Shown here one piece after another: positions 20,324-30,198 of a stretch of 47,116 nucleotides of DNA. The DNA is from an uncultured Gammaproteobacteria bacterium (GTDB lineage: Bacteria; Pseudomonadota; Gammaproteobacteria; Pseudomonadales; Azotimanducaceae). How positions within the stretch are numbered: position 1 is the first letter of the stretch; each line of letters starts with the position of its first letter. A program made the translations under genes and the position numbers. Location: contig CAJXUL010000005.1 of assembly GCA_913060615.1 (NCBI GenBank), positions 1 to 47,116 on the forward strand, given 5' to 3'. The notes below the pieces were generated by a model. The model made no database searches and was not told the origin of the DNA. It saw nothing but the letters and a program-made list of their open reading frames with translations.

Positions 20324-21388
20324 ATGGCGACAAAGCATGTCACAGTTTTTGATGGAGACGATGCGTCACCTGAAGTAATGGTGCCAACAGTAGATATTCT
20401 AAGATCTATGGAATTAGATATTGAGTTCAGTTATCCGCTGATTGGGGCGGCAGCAAAGACGGCCAGTGGCGCGCTTTTTCCAAGTGCTGCTAAGGCGGCA
20501 ATTGATAGTGCGGACGCGACCTTTTTTGGCTCTACGAGTGGCGACAGTACTGCCGCGTTGTTTTATTTGCGTTGGGGGAAGCAGACCTTTGCCAATGTTC
20601 GTCCATGTAAGTGGCTGCCAGGATTTAACTCGCCTTTAGCCAGTCCTGAGGGTATCGATTTTGCCATTGTTCGAGAAAATCTTGAGGATCTGTATTTAGG
20701 TCTTGAGGGGGATATTGAAGACTTGGCCGGGCTGAACTTATTCTCTCCTCATGCTCGTGCCAATATTTCTGATTTGGGGCCGGGTAAATATGCGTTAAAA
20801 GCGATTACCGAAGCGGGTTCCGAACGGGTGATTCGTCATGCTTTTGAGCTGGCTCGGCAGCGCAATGGCAAGCGTAAAGTCACTGTTACCTGCAAATACA
20901 ATATGCTCAGCGTATCCGACGGTTTGTTTCTCGAAATTGGGCAGAGTATTGCGAAAGAATATCCAGATATTGAATTTGAGCATTTTATTGTCGACGATTT
21001 TCTGTGCCGAATGATCTCTAACCCTCATGCGTTAGACGTTGTGGTTATGCCCAATTTGTATGGGGACATTATGTCTGACGGAGCGGCAGGCTTGATTGGG
21101 GGGCTTGGGTTGGCACCTTCCGGATGTTACGGGGCGGACTATGCATACTTTGAGTCTGCCCATGGTACAGCGCCGGATATTGCCGGGTTAAATATTATTA
21201 ACCCAACGGCTACCTTGTTGTCAGCAGTGATGCTGCTGCAATATTTGGGCTTTGCCGAAGCTGCCTCTAATCTCGAACGTGCGGTCAAAGAGGTTTATGT
21301 GGGCGGATTGGCGCTAACCAAGGATCAAGGGGGTAGCTCAAGTACTTCGGAGTTTTGTACGGCGGTAAGTACTCTGCTTCGGAGCTAA
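20324..21388 (+). CDS. Isocitrate/isopropylmalate dehydrogenase family protein
   Basis: VMPNLYGDIMSDGAAGLIGGLGLAPSG…FESAHGTAPDIAGLNIINPTATLLS; ATG after gaggag RBS. Confidence 0.94.
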   Translation: MATKHVTVFDGDDASPEVMVPTVDILRSMELDIEFSYPLIGAAAKTASGALFPSAAKAAIDSADATFFGSTSGDSTAALFYLRWGKQTFANVRPCKWLPGFNSPLASPEGIDFAIVRENLEDLYLGLEGDIEDLAGLNLFSPHARANISDLGPGKYALKAITEAGSERVIRHAFELARQRNGKRKVTVTCKYNMLSVSDGLFLEIGQSIAKEYPDIEFEHFIVDDFLCRMISNPHALDVVVMPNLYGDIMSDGAAGLIGGLGLAPSGCYGADYAYFESAHGTAPDIAGLNIINPTATLLSAVMLLQYLGFAEAASNLERAVKEVYVGGLALTKDQGGSSSTSEFCTAVSTLLRS

Positions 21389-21470
21389 TGCCGGTTAGTG
21401 TCTTGCTGGTGGTGATTAGGTTGCCGAGTGCAACCAAGATTGTGCTAGCAAACTAGCTAGCTGGCAGGTG

Positions 21471-21986
21471 CTATTCCAACTCTCTGGGCGCTTCGTCTGC
21501 AATGCCCACGTGAAGCATGGGTGATGCATCTATATTCTCCGCGTTCATCATGCCAGCTACTCTCTGGAGCGATGCGACAATCATAGATTTTTCCCATTCT
21601 TCCAATTTTTCAAAGGCAGTGCTGAAAACATCCTGCAGAGGTTTCGGCGCAGTGGCAATTTTTGCCTCGCCCTCTTCGGTCAAGGTTGCGTGCACAACAC
21701 GCTTATCTGAATGGCTTCTGTGACGAGCCACCAAACCGCGGCTTTCAAGTCGGTCCAAAATATTAGTCACCGTGGCTTGGCTGAGGCTGACCTTGGTGGA
21801 CAACTTGGAAATTGCGACAGCGCCTAATTCTTGGATGGCTTGTAAGAGCAATAATTGTGGTGCAGTGAGTCCCGCGGTCTTGCTCAACTGGCGAGAATAT
21901 AGATCAGTAGCTCGAATGATTTGCCTGATCGTAATGAGGACTTCTATTTCTTGGCTCAGAAGAATTGCTCCTAAATATTGCCCCAA
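21471..21986 (-). CDS. MarR family transcriptional regulator
   Basis: wHTH: AVAISKLSTKVSLSQATVTNILDRLESRGLVARHRSHSDKRVVHATLTEEG. Confidence 0.93.
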   Translation of the reverse strand: MGQYLGAILLSQEIEVLITIRQIIRATDLYSRQLSKTAGLTAPQLLLLQAIQELGAVAISKLSTKVSLSQATVTNILDRLESRGLVARHRSHSDKRVVHATLTEEGEAKIATAPKPLQDVFSTAFEKLEEWEKSMIVASLQRVAGMMNAENIDASPMLHVGIADEAPRELE

Positions 21987-22383
21987 ACGGGCTAATGGCT
22001 ATGCGATAAATCTCTTCAACGCCTCTAATGTCGTGGACCCAAGTCTGTATAGCGTGAGTTCCGCGATTAGATCATGGTAAGTCTCTTAGGTAAAAGACTA
22101 GTTTTTAAATTACGATGATTAGTGGTTTTTTTCTTAGAGTCGGTGGTGTTTCAGCACCTTTTACAAGCTTCTTAGGCATGGATTGTTAAGTACTATAAAT
22201 ACTTTTTGTTGCAAATATTTTGGCTCAATTTAAGTTAATTCGAAAATACGGCCGGTTTTACTATATAGTATGCCGGCTTGATGGGCGGGTTAGCTTTATT
22301 TCCTTAGCCTACTAAAGGTATGCATAGTAAGAATTTGCTCTGCATATAATAAGATTTTTGATGTTTAAGCAAAGAGGTGAGAT

Positions 22384-25071
22384 TTGAAATTTCAACGTAG
22401 CAAGATTAATCAGGCTGTGGTTTCTGCCATAGTATCGATGACAGCAGGTTATGCTGGCGCCGACCAAGGTGTTATTGAAGAAGTAGTGGTAACAGCCACT
22501 AAAAGATCAGCAAGCATGCAAGATGTGCCAATTGCAGTTCAGGCGATGACTGAAAACACGCTGGAAGAGCAAAACATCACTAGCTTTGAAGACTATGTGA
22601 AGTATTTGCCTAGCGTAAATGCCGGTGGCCGTGGCCCAGGTCAAAATGAAATTTATATCCGTGGAGCCGCGGTTGATGCAATTAATATCTCAGTTGCTGA
22701 ATCTCAAGGTTCTGCCCCAAACGTGGCACTTTACCTAGACGAGCAGCCAGTAACCGCAGGTGGCCGTAACCTAGATGTCTATATTACGGACATGGAGCGT
22801 ATTGAAGTACTTCCTGGACCACAGGGCACTCTTTACGGTGCTAGTTCACAGGCGGGTACAGTTCGTCTGATCACCAACAAGCCTGTAATAGACGAGTTCG
22901 GCGCAAGCTTGGCTGCCGGCTTCTCAAGCACATCACACGGTGAGCCCAGCGACAAAGTTGAAGCCATGATCAACATTCCTGTTATTGAAGGTAAGCTAGC
23001 GGTTCGTGCCGCGGTTTACAGCGATAACAAAGGTGGTTACATCGATAATGTCGAGGGTACATTCACCGCAAACCCATCCGTGAACCCAGCTTACCCTGGT
23101 AACTCTGTAGACTTCGACGAAGGTCACGTGTTTGCTAACGGTACGGTAGTTGGTGCTGGCGGCGTAACTATTCCAGTTAATTACACTACAGCGACAAGCG
23201 CAGGTTTAGTTGAAGATGATTTCAATGATGCGTCTTATCAGGGTGTGCGTTTAGGCGCAAAGTACCTGATCAATGATAATTGGTCAGCTTTGGTTCAATT
23301 TACTCAGCAGTCGCTGAAGACTCAGGGTGTTTTCGACTATGACGAATCTTTGGGCGACCTGAACGTTGCACGTTTCACTGAAGATTCATTGGAAGACGAG
23401 TTCAATCAGTACGCTTGGACCTTGGAAGGTCGTGTTGGCGCTCTGGATTTAGTCTACACAGGTGCTTTCCTTGACCGCGAAGTGTCTCAGCGTTTGGACT
23501 ACACTGGCTACTCTAATATCGGGCGATTTGTTCCTGGTTACCAGTGTGAGTATCTTGTTGGCAGCGGCTACACAGGTGATATCCCAGGTGGCACAGCTTA
23601 TACCTATGACCCAACGCTCAGCGGCAACACTGGGGTAATTGAGTGTGGTAATCCAGCCAATAACTTCAATGCTGAAAACGAAAACACTCGTATGACTCAT
23701 GAAGCACGACTTTCTACCGATCCAGATCGTGCGTTGCGCTTTACCGGCGGTGTTTTCTACGAAGATGCTGAAATTCTCCACGTTGGTAATTTCAACTACC
23801 TCGGTGCAACAGAAGCTGGTTTTGCGCCTATTGATATTTCTCGCAATAGTAACTTCGATAATGCCGATGCTAATGCACGTGGCCTTGTTGATGCGTCCAC
23901 GCAATTCCGTAACGATAACCACCGTAATGAAGAGCAAACGGCGATATTTGGTGAGCTTTCCTATGACCTCACTGAAACCGTGACGGTTGCAGGTTCTGCG
24001 CGGTACTACGATCTTGAGTACGGTTTCACCGGTTATGGTGCATTCCGCTATGGTAACCGCCCATTGTTCGTAGATGATGCAGATCCTAGCAATGACGTTA
24101 GACCTAATGTCACTGGTGGTCGAGACTACGCTGTTAACCTAAATCAGCTTCAGCCTCTGACTACTACCGACACCATTACTAAGTTTACTGTTACGTGGAC
24201 ACCGACCGACGACATGTTGTTCTATGTGACGACTTCTGAAGGCTACCGCCCTCCCGGATTTAACCGTGGCGCCGCAGCGAGTTCTGTTTATGACCCCGCC
24301 GCGTCAAATGAAACTAATAATGGCATCGCTTGTGGCACCAACATTGCTATCGACTCTAAGCTAGCCGCTGGTGAGAATGGGTTCCCAGGCTATTGTCTGC
24401 CCTATGTTTTCGAGTCGGATACTCTGGAAAACCTCGAACTTGGCTGGAAGTTAAATCTTTTAGATGGTCGCATGCGTGTTAATGGCTCGCTGTATCAGAT
24501 TGACTGGAATGACATTCAGGTATCCCAGTTTGATTCCCAGAACATCTCTATCTTCACTATTGTAGATAACGGCGGCGACGCTGAGATCACGGGGCTTGAG
24601 CTAGACGCGGTTTGGGCGGTTAGCGATAACCTGACTCTGTTCGGCGCAATGTCATACAACGACACTGAATTGGTTCGCGTTGACCCTGGTTTCTCGTTTG
24701 TTGTTCAGGACGTAGGTCGTCCTCTACCATTAACACCTGAGTTTCAAGGTAATCTTCGTGCACGATATTACTGGAACATGTCTGGTGGCAAGGAAGGCTT
24801 CTTTCAGCTAGGTGGTAAGTATTCTGGTAAAGCGCTCAACTCAATTGTTGATACGACAACAGAGCCAAACACCTCTCAGGACAGTTATGTCATTATGGAT
24901 GCTTCAGTTGGTTTAACCACTGACACAGGTTGGGGCGTTGAATTGTATGTCAGCAACTTAACTGATGAGCGTGCGCAGCTGCACATCAACCGTCAGGACT
25001 TCTTGGAAAGAACGACCACTAATCGTCCTCGTACGATTGGCGCTCGCTTCAAGTACGATTTTAATGAATAG
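22384..25071 (+). CDS. TonB-dependent receptor
   Basis: EEVVVTATKRSASMQDVPIAVQAMT, plug and barrel signatures; TTG start with agaggtgag RBS. Confidence 0.96.
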   Translation: MKFQRSKINQAVVSAIVSMTAGYAGADQGVIEEVVVTATKRSASMQDVPIAVQAMTENTLEEQNITSFEDYVKYLPSVNAGGRGPGQNEIYIRGAAVDAINISVAESQGSAPNVALYLDEQPVTAGGRNLDVYITDMERIEVLPGPQGTLYGASSQAGTVRLITNKPVIDEFGASLAAGFSSTSHGEPSDKVEAMINIPVIEGKLAVRAAVYSDNKGGYIDNVEGTFTANPSVNPAYPGNSVDFDEGHVFANGTVVGAGGVTIPVNYTTATSAGLVEDDFNDASYQGVRLGAKYLINDNWSALVQFTQQSLKTQGVFDYDESLGDLNVARFTEDSLEDEFNQYAWTLEGRVGALDLVYTGAFLDREVSQRLDYTGYSNIGRFVPGYQCEYLVGSGYTGDIPGGTAYTYDPTLSGNTGVIECGNPANNFNAENENTRMTHEARLSTDPDRALRFTGGVFYEDAEILHVGNFNYLGATEAGFAPIDISRNSNFDNADANARGLVDASTQFRNDNHRNEEQTAIFGELSYDLTETVTVAGSARYYDLEYGFTGYGAFRYGNRPLFVDDADPSNDVRPNVTGGRDYAVNLNQLQPLTTTDTITKFTVTWTPTDDMLFYVTTSEGYRPPGFNRGAAASSVYDPAASNETNNGIACGTNIAIDSKLAAGENGFPGYCLPYVFESDTLENLELGWKLNLLDGRMRVNGSLYQIDWNDIQVSQFDSQNISIFTIVDNGGDAEITGLELDAVWAVSDNLTLFGAMSYNDTELVRVDPGFSFVVQDVGRPLPLTPEFQGNLRARYYWNMSGGKEGFFQLGGKYSGKALNSIVDTTTEPNTSQDSYVIMDASVGLTTDTGWGVELYVSNLTDERAQLHINRQDFLERTTTNRPRTIGARFKYDFNE

Positions 25072-25098
25072 TTAATATTCGTTAAGACGAAGTGAAGA

Positions 25099-25125
25099 GA
25101 AAGGCGAGCTTAGGCTCGCCTTTCT
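25099..25125 (+). terminator. Rho-independent terminator
   Basis: gaaaggcgagcttaggctcgcctttct. Confidence 0.85.
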
Positions 25126-25168
25126 TGTTTTGGGGGTAAGGCACTATAATTTGGTCGTTGAAGATCCA

Positions 25169-27238
25169 ATGACACATCAGGAAACGGAAAAATATATGTC
25201 TGGCAGCGACCAAGCTAATAAAAGTGAAGATTTATCGAAGCGCTCTATGGAGGCAGCAACGCAATTGTTGTCGCAAGGTAAGGCGCAGATCCAAGCGGGG
25301 CAATTCGCCGATGCCCAAGGTCTACTGGAACGCTTGCTGACCGATTACCCCAACCACTCAGAGGCACTGTATTTTATCTCCGTGGCCCAGAGGTTGAGCG
25401 AAAACTATGAGGGTGCTCTAGGTTCTCTGCAAAAATTAATTGCCATTGAGCCCACCTATGGCCGGGCCTATCAAGAGCGAGGCCATGTTTTTATGGCCAG
25501 CAACGAATCCGACGAGGCCAAAGGGGCCTTTCAGCAAGCGGTGAGACTAAACAGCAGTTTAATCGCCAGCTGGCAGATGTTGATGACGCTGACAGACGCC
25601 GGGATAGAGCAAAAAGCCTACGACTATTTTAAAGATCAGTATCAGCGCCTTGCGGCACTTCCCCCCGAACTTTTGGGGGTTAGAAACATGATGGAGGAAA
25701 ACAAACTATCAAAGGCGGAGCAGCTGTGTAGGAGCTTTCTCCAAAAACATCCAAAAAATATTGAAGGCATGCGCCTGCTGGCCGACTTGGGTGTCAAAAC
25801 TAATGTGTTGGATGACGCAGAGTTTATTTTAGAAAGCGCTTTGGTCTATGAGCCGGATAATAAGTTAGTGCGTTTCGACTATATGAATGTGTTGTACAAG
25901 CGGCAGAAATTTGGGCTGTGTATGGAGCAAGCGCAGGTTCTTTTAGATGCAGAGCCTGACAATAGTCAATATCGCTTCGCCTATGCAAACCAGTGTGTTG
26001 CAGTGGGTCGGTTCGATGAAGCATTGGCCTTTTATGATGAGTTTGTCGCCAAAGATCCCAATGCTGCGCCCGCCCATTTGTTGCGCGGCCATACGCTGAA
26101 AACCGTAGGTCGAATCGACGAATCCGTTGCTGCCTATCGCGCTGTTTACAAAGCCAAAGCAGATTTTGGAGATGCATTTTGGAGTTTGGCCAACCTCAAG
26201 ACCTACCAGTTTGAGGACGCGGAAATAGACCATATGCGCGCGCACCAGCAGTCGGATGCAACGTCCTTAGATGACAGGATTCATCTTAGTTTTGCACTAG
26301 GTAAAGCTATGGAAGACGCCAAAGACTACACCGCTTCAGCGGACTACTATTTGCTTGGTAATGAGTTAAAGAATAAAGAGACACATTACGATAAAGAACG
26401 CATGACCTATAAGTTGGCGCTGCAGCAGAAATTTTGTACAGCCGAGCTTTTTCAAAATTTTGCTGATGCCGGCTGCGCTGCCCCAGACCCCATATTTATC
26501 GTTGGCCTGCCTAGAGCCGGTTCTACGCTGCTTGAGCAGATATTAGCCTCGCACTCCATGGTGGATGGCACCTTGGAACTTAATAATATCCCTGCCATAG
26601 CCCACCGGTTGAATGGCCGTCGTACTGTGCATGAGGAGCCAAGGTACCCTGAAGTATTGAGCCAATTGACGCCGGAGATCGCCCAGCGGCTGGGTCAAAA
26701 ATACATTGATGAAACTCAAATTCACCGCGAAAGTGGCAAACTCTTTATCGACAAAATGCCAAATAACTTTCGAGATATAGGGCTGATTCGGATGATTTTG
26801 CCTAATGCCAAGATCATTGATGCACGCCGTCACCCCATGTCTTGCTGCTTTAGTGGTTTTAAACAGTTGTTTTTTGAGGGGCAGGATTTTACCTATGGCC
26901 TTGAAGAGATCGGCACTTATTACCGTAATTATGTTGAGTTAATGGATCATTGGGACAAGGTTCTGCCCAACTTTGTTCTACGCGTTCAGCACGAAGATGT
27001 GGTGGATGATCTAGAAACCCAAGTGCGGCGTATGCTCGACTTCTGTGGGCTACCGTTTGAGCAAAGTTGTGTTGATTTCCACCAGAACAAACGCAGTGTG
27101 CGCACGCCGAGTTCGGAGCAGGTGCGCCAGCCCATTTTCCGCACAGCACTAGATGCTTGGCAAAACTATGAGCCGTGGCTACAACCCTTAAAGACATCCT
27201 TGGGCTCTGATCTTTGTCGTGAATATGGTATCGAGTGA
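25169..27238 (+). CDS. TPR-repeat sulfotransferase
   Basis: N-terminal TPRs plus PAPS-binding P-loop-like FIVGLPRAGSTLLEQILASHS; start chosen within ORF 25130-27238, exact start uncertain. Confidence 0.9.
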   Translation: MTHQETEKYMSGSDQANKSEDLSKRSMEAATQLLSQGKAQIQAGQFADAQGLLERLLTDYPNHSEALYFISVAQRLSENYEGALGSLQKLIAIEPTYGRAYQERGHVFMASNESDEAKGAFQQAVRLNSSLIASWQMLMTLTDAGIEQKAYDYFKDQYQRLAALPPELLGVRNMMEENKLSKAEQLCRSFLQKHPKNIEGMRLLADLGVKTNVLDDAEFILESALVYEPDNKLVRFDYMNVLYKRQKFGLCMEQAQVLLDAEPDNSQYRFAYANQCVAVGRFDEALAFYDEFVAKDPNAAPAHLLRGHTLKTVGRIDESVAAYRAVYKAKADFGDAFWSLANLKTYQFEDAEIDHMRAHQQSDATSLDDRIHLSFALGKAMEDAKDYTASADYYLLGNELKNKETHYDKERMTYKLALQQKFCTAELFQNFADAGCAAPDPIFIVGLPRAGSTLLEQILASHSMVDGTLELNNIPAIAHRLNGRRTVHEEPRYPEVLSQLTPEIAQRLGQKYIDETQIHRESGKLFIDKMPNNFRDIGLIRMILPNAKIIDARRHPMSCCFSGFKQLFFEGQDFTYGLEEIGTYYRNYVELMDHWDKVLPNFVLRVQHEDVVDDLETQVRRMLDFCGLPFEQSCVDFHQNKRSVRTPSSEQVRQPIFRTALDAWQNYEPWLQPLKTSLGSDLCREYGIE

Positions 27239-27297
27239 TTAGCCGTTAAAAGTGGTGGTTGGCTGCGCGCGCATTGCCACTATTTGGAGTGAATTTT

Positions 27298-28560
27298 ATG
27301 AAGTATTCCGTGTTACTCCCATTTTTTGTAACGTACATTCTCAGTTCTTTTGGGCCGGCATACGCTGGCTCCGACCTAGATGGGGATGAAGACAACTATG
27401 TTGTCATGCTCTCGCTAGACGGCTTTCGTCACGACTATCTGGCTAAATACGATGCGCCAAACTTGAAAAAAATTGTCGCCAGCGGGATTACCTCTAAGGG
27501 GCTGATTCCAGGTTTTCCCAGCAGCACTTTTCCAAATCACTACAGCATCGTCACAGGCTTATATCCGGGTAATCATGGGTTGATAGGCAATAACTTTTAC
27601 CACCGGCAGCGTGGGCAAAAGTATGCGATGAAAAATGCTAAAGCGGTTACAGATGGCAGTTGGTATGGCGGATTACCACTTTGGCAGGCTTTGCAACAGG
27701 CGGGTTTGCCTACGGCCAGTTTCTTTTGGGTAGGCAGTGAGGCGAATATTCAGGGCGCTTATCCCACCTTTTACGAGCGCTATAACGGCCGGGTACCCAA
27801 TGCGCAAAGGGTTGAGCAAACATTGGCGTGGTTGCGCCTCCCCAAAGACCAACGACCGCGTTTCGTGACACTTTATTTTTCCACGGTAGACAGTGCAGGG
27901 CATAACTACGGTCCTGATTCCTCACAGGTGCGTAGCGCGGTAAAAGCAGTGGACAAGCAGGTAGGCGCCTTGATGGACGGTCTGGCAAAACTAGACCTGC
28001 CAGTGAATCTGTTTATTACCTCAGATCATGGCATGGACGCTGTGTTACAAAAAAAGGTGGTTTTTCTCGATGACCATATTAATTTGCAGCAGTGGCGTGG
28101 TAAATCCAAGCTTATTCCAGGCGGCGCGCTGACTTATTTTTATAGTACTGATGCGGGTTTGGTAAGTCGTACTTATGCACAGCTGCGTGGTGTGGCAAAT
28201 GTTAAAGTGTATAAATCTCCGGCATTTCCTAAGTCCTTCCATTTCTCCCCTAGCGACCCGCGCACGCCAGATCTAGTTTTGGTCGCTGAGCCAGGTGGCT
28301 ATATTGGGTTGCGTCGGGCTAAAGATCAAAACCGAGTGGTTAAAGGCGCCCATGGGTATCGGGCGGAAAACAACAAAAGTATGCACGGCGTACTCATGGC
28401 CACAGGGCCTAGTTTAAAATCCGGTTTGGTCGCGCCCGCTGTTGAAAACGTCCACATCTACCCGTTAGTTATGCACATTCTCGGGGTGCCGGTGACGACA
28501 AAAATCGATGGCGAACTCTCTGTGTTGGCACCTTATCTCAATGCTTCCGAATCAAATTAA
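27298..28560 (+). CDS. Alkaline phosphatase superfamily protein, ectonucleotide pyrophosphatase/phosphodiesterase-like, secreted
   Basis: Signal peptide; MLSLDGFRHDYLAKYDAPNL…GFPSSTFPNHYSIVTGLYPGNHGLIGN…TSDHGM. Confidence 0.94.
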   Translation: MKYSVLLPFFVTYILSSFGPAYAGSDLDGDEDNYVVMLSLDGFRHDYLAKYDAPNLKKIVASGITSKGLIPGFPSSTFPNHYSIVTGLYPGNHGLIGNNFYHRQRGQKYAMKNAKAVTDGSWYGGLPLWQALQQAGLPTASFFWVGSEANIQGAYPTFYERYNGRVPNAQRVEQTLAWLRLPKDQRPRFVTLYFSTVDSAGHNYGPDSSQVRSAVKAVDKQVGALMDGLAKLDLPVNLFITSDHGMDAVLQKKVVFLDDHINLQQWRGKSKLIPGGALTYFYSTDAGLVSRTYAQLRGVANVKVYKSPAFPKSFHFSPSDPRTPDLVLVAEPGGYIGLRRAKDQNRVVKGAHGYRAENNKSMHGVLMATGPSLKSGLVAPAVENVHIYPLVMHILGVPVTTKIDGELSVLAPYLNASESN

Positions 28561-28592
28561 GCGCCTGATTAAGTGTCAGAGTCGGCGCTGTA

Positions 28593-29456
28593 TTAGGCGG
28601 TGAAGCGCATTGAAAGATCCAACGGCACCACGCTTTTGGTGAGGTCGCCACTGGATATGAAATCTACCCCTGTCGCCGCAATTTTATTGATGCTGTCAGC
28701 TTCAATGCCGCCGGATGCTTCGAGCAAAATTTTGCCCTTACTGCGTCGCACCGCTTCTTCTGTATCGGCATTAGAAAAGTTATCTATTAGCGCTATGTCG
28801 GCCCCTGCTTGGGTGGCTTGATCAAGTTCGTCCAGCGTTTCAACTTCTACTTCTATGGTTTTCCCCGGATGAGATGCTTGGGCTAAACGAATGGCCTGCG
28901 CAATGCCGCCTGCTGCCGCGACATGGTTCTCTTTAAGTAAAAAAGCATCGAATAAACCAATTCTGTGGTTACTGCCGCCGCCACAACGCACTGCGTGTTT
29001 TTGCGCTAGGCGTAAACCGGGTACGGTTTTTCGCGTGTCTAAAAGCTGGGCCTTATGGCCGTCGATCAAGGCGACGTAATCTGCGGTGCGGGTGGCAGTG
29101 CCTGAAAGGAGCTGCACAAAGTTCAGCATGGTGCGCTCAACAGTGAGTAAGCTACGCGCGCTGCCAGTGAGGGTGAACAGTGTTTGGTTGGCGACAATGA
29201 CGCCAGCGTCTTCTACATGCCATTGAATAGCAATGTTTGCGTCCACTTGTTGAATGGTCTCATCCACCCAAGCCTTACCGCAAAATACGCCGTCTCCCCT
29301 AGTGATCACGGTGGCGTTGGCCTGTTGGTCTTGGGGAATTAGGCTGGCTGAAATATCGCCGCTGCCAACATCCTCGGCGAGGGCTGCAGCAACATTTCTT
29401 TTAACTTCTAAGGCCAGACATTTAGGGTCTAATTGATTGTGCATATGAAATTTCAC
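28593..29456 (-). CDS. nadC: Nicotinate-nucleotide pyrophosphorylase (carboxylating)
   Basis: AALAEDVGSGDISASLIP…LLDTRKTVPGLRLAQKHAVRCGGGSNHRIGLFDAFLLKENH. Confidence 0.97.
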   Translation of the reverse strand: MKFHMHNQLDPKCLALEVKRNVAAALAEDVGSGDISASLIPQDQQANATVITRGDGVFCGKAWVDETIQQVDANIAIQWHVEDAGVIVANQTLFTLTGSARSLLTVERTMLNFVQLLSGTATRTADYVALIDGHKAQLLDTRKTVPGLRLAQKHAVRCGGGSNHRIGLFDAFLLKENHVAAAGGIAQAIRLAQASHPGKTIEVEVETLDELDQATQAGADIALIDNFSNADTEEAVRRSKGKILLEASGGIEADSINKIAATGVDFISSGDLTKSVVPLDLSMRFTA

Positions 29457-29606
29457 CTCATTATCTGGGTTTGGCTGAATGATACAGGTCAGCGCGTTAT
29501 TTTAGCCGGTTAATTGCTCGAGCTATGTTGCTCGCGGTCTGAACAAACAATTTCATTACAAACGTCGCAGCGCAGTATAAACTTTAGTCGTGACAGGAAA
29601 AACAAA

Positions 29607-30173
29607 ATGATGGCAGATACCCACCATCGCTTACCAACCGCCCTTTGGACACCCAGTCCAAACTGTGCGCCACGTTTAGAAAATTGTGCCCCAGAGCTAA
29701 TTGTTTTGCATTGTGTTTCGCTGCCGGAAGGTGAATACGCCACCGGTGCTCCAGAGCGGCTTTTCCTCAATCAATTGGACATTAACGAGCACCCAAGCTT
29801 TCACGACTTAGACGGTATGCGGGTGTCCCCTCATTTGTTTATTGACCGCCTTGGTAATGTTCAGCAATTCGTTGGATTTAATCACCAAGCTTGGCATGCG
29901 GGCATTTCCAGTTGGCAGCGTAGAAATAGCTGTAACGGCTACAGTATCGGCATTGAACTCGAGGGTACAGCCGCTTCCGACTTTACGCAGGCGCAGTATC
30001 AATCGCTAACAACCGCCTGTCGTTGGCTTCTTGCTTGTTATCCAAGTATCGGCTTTGATGCAATTGTTGGTCATATGGAAGTTGCGCCAACGCGGAAAAA
30101 TGACCCCGGTAGCGGGTTCGATTGGGTCACACTTTATCAAGCGCTACATGCTCACACTGCAAAATTGTATTAA
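29607..30173 (+). CDS. ampD: 1,6-anhydro-N-acetylmuramyl-L-alanine amidase
   Basis: IVLHCVSLPEGEYA…SCNGYSIGIELEGT…VGHMEVAPTRKNDPGSGFDW; divergent from nadC. Confidence 0.95.
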   Translation: MMADTHHRLPTALWTPSPNCAPRLENCAPELIVLHCVSLPEGEYATGAPERLFLNQLDINEHPSFHDLDGMRVSPHLFIDRLGNVQQFVGFNHQAWHAGISSWQRRNSCNGYSIGIELEGTAASDFTQAQYQSLTTACRWLLACYPSIGFDAIVGHMEVAPTRKNDPGSGFDWVTLYQALHAHTAKLY

Positions 30174-30198
30174 GTTTCGAAGAAGGAATAATTAGTAA

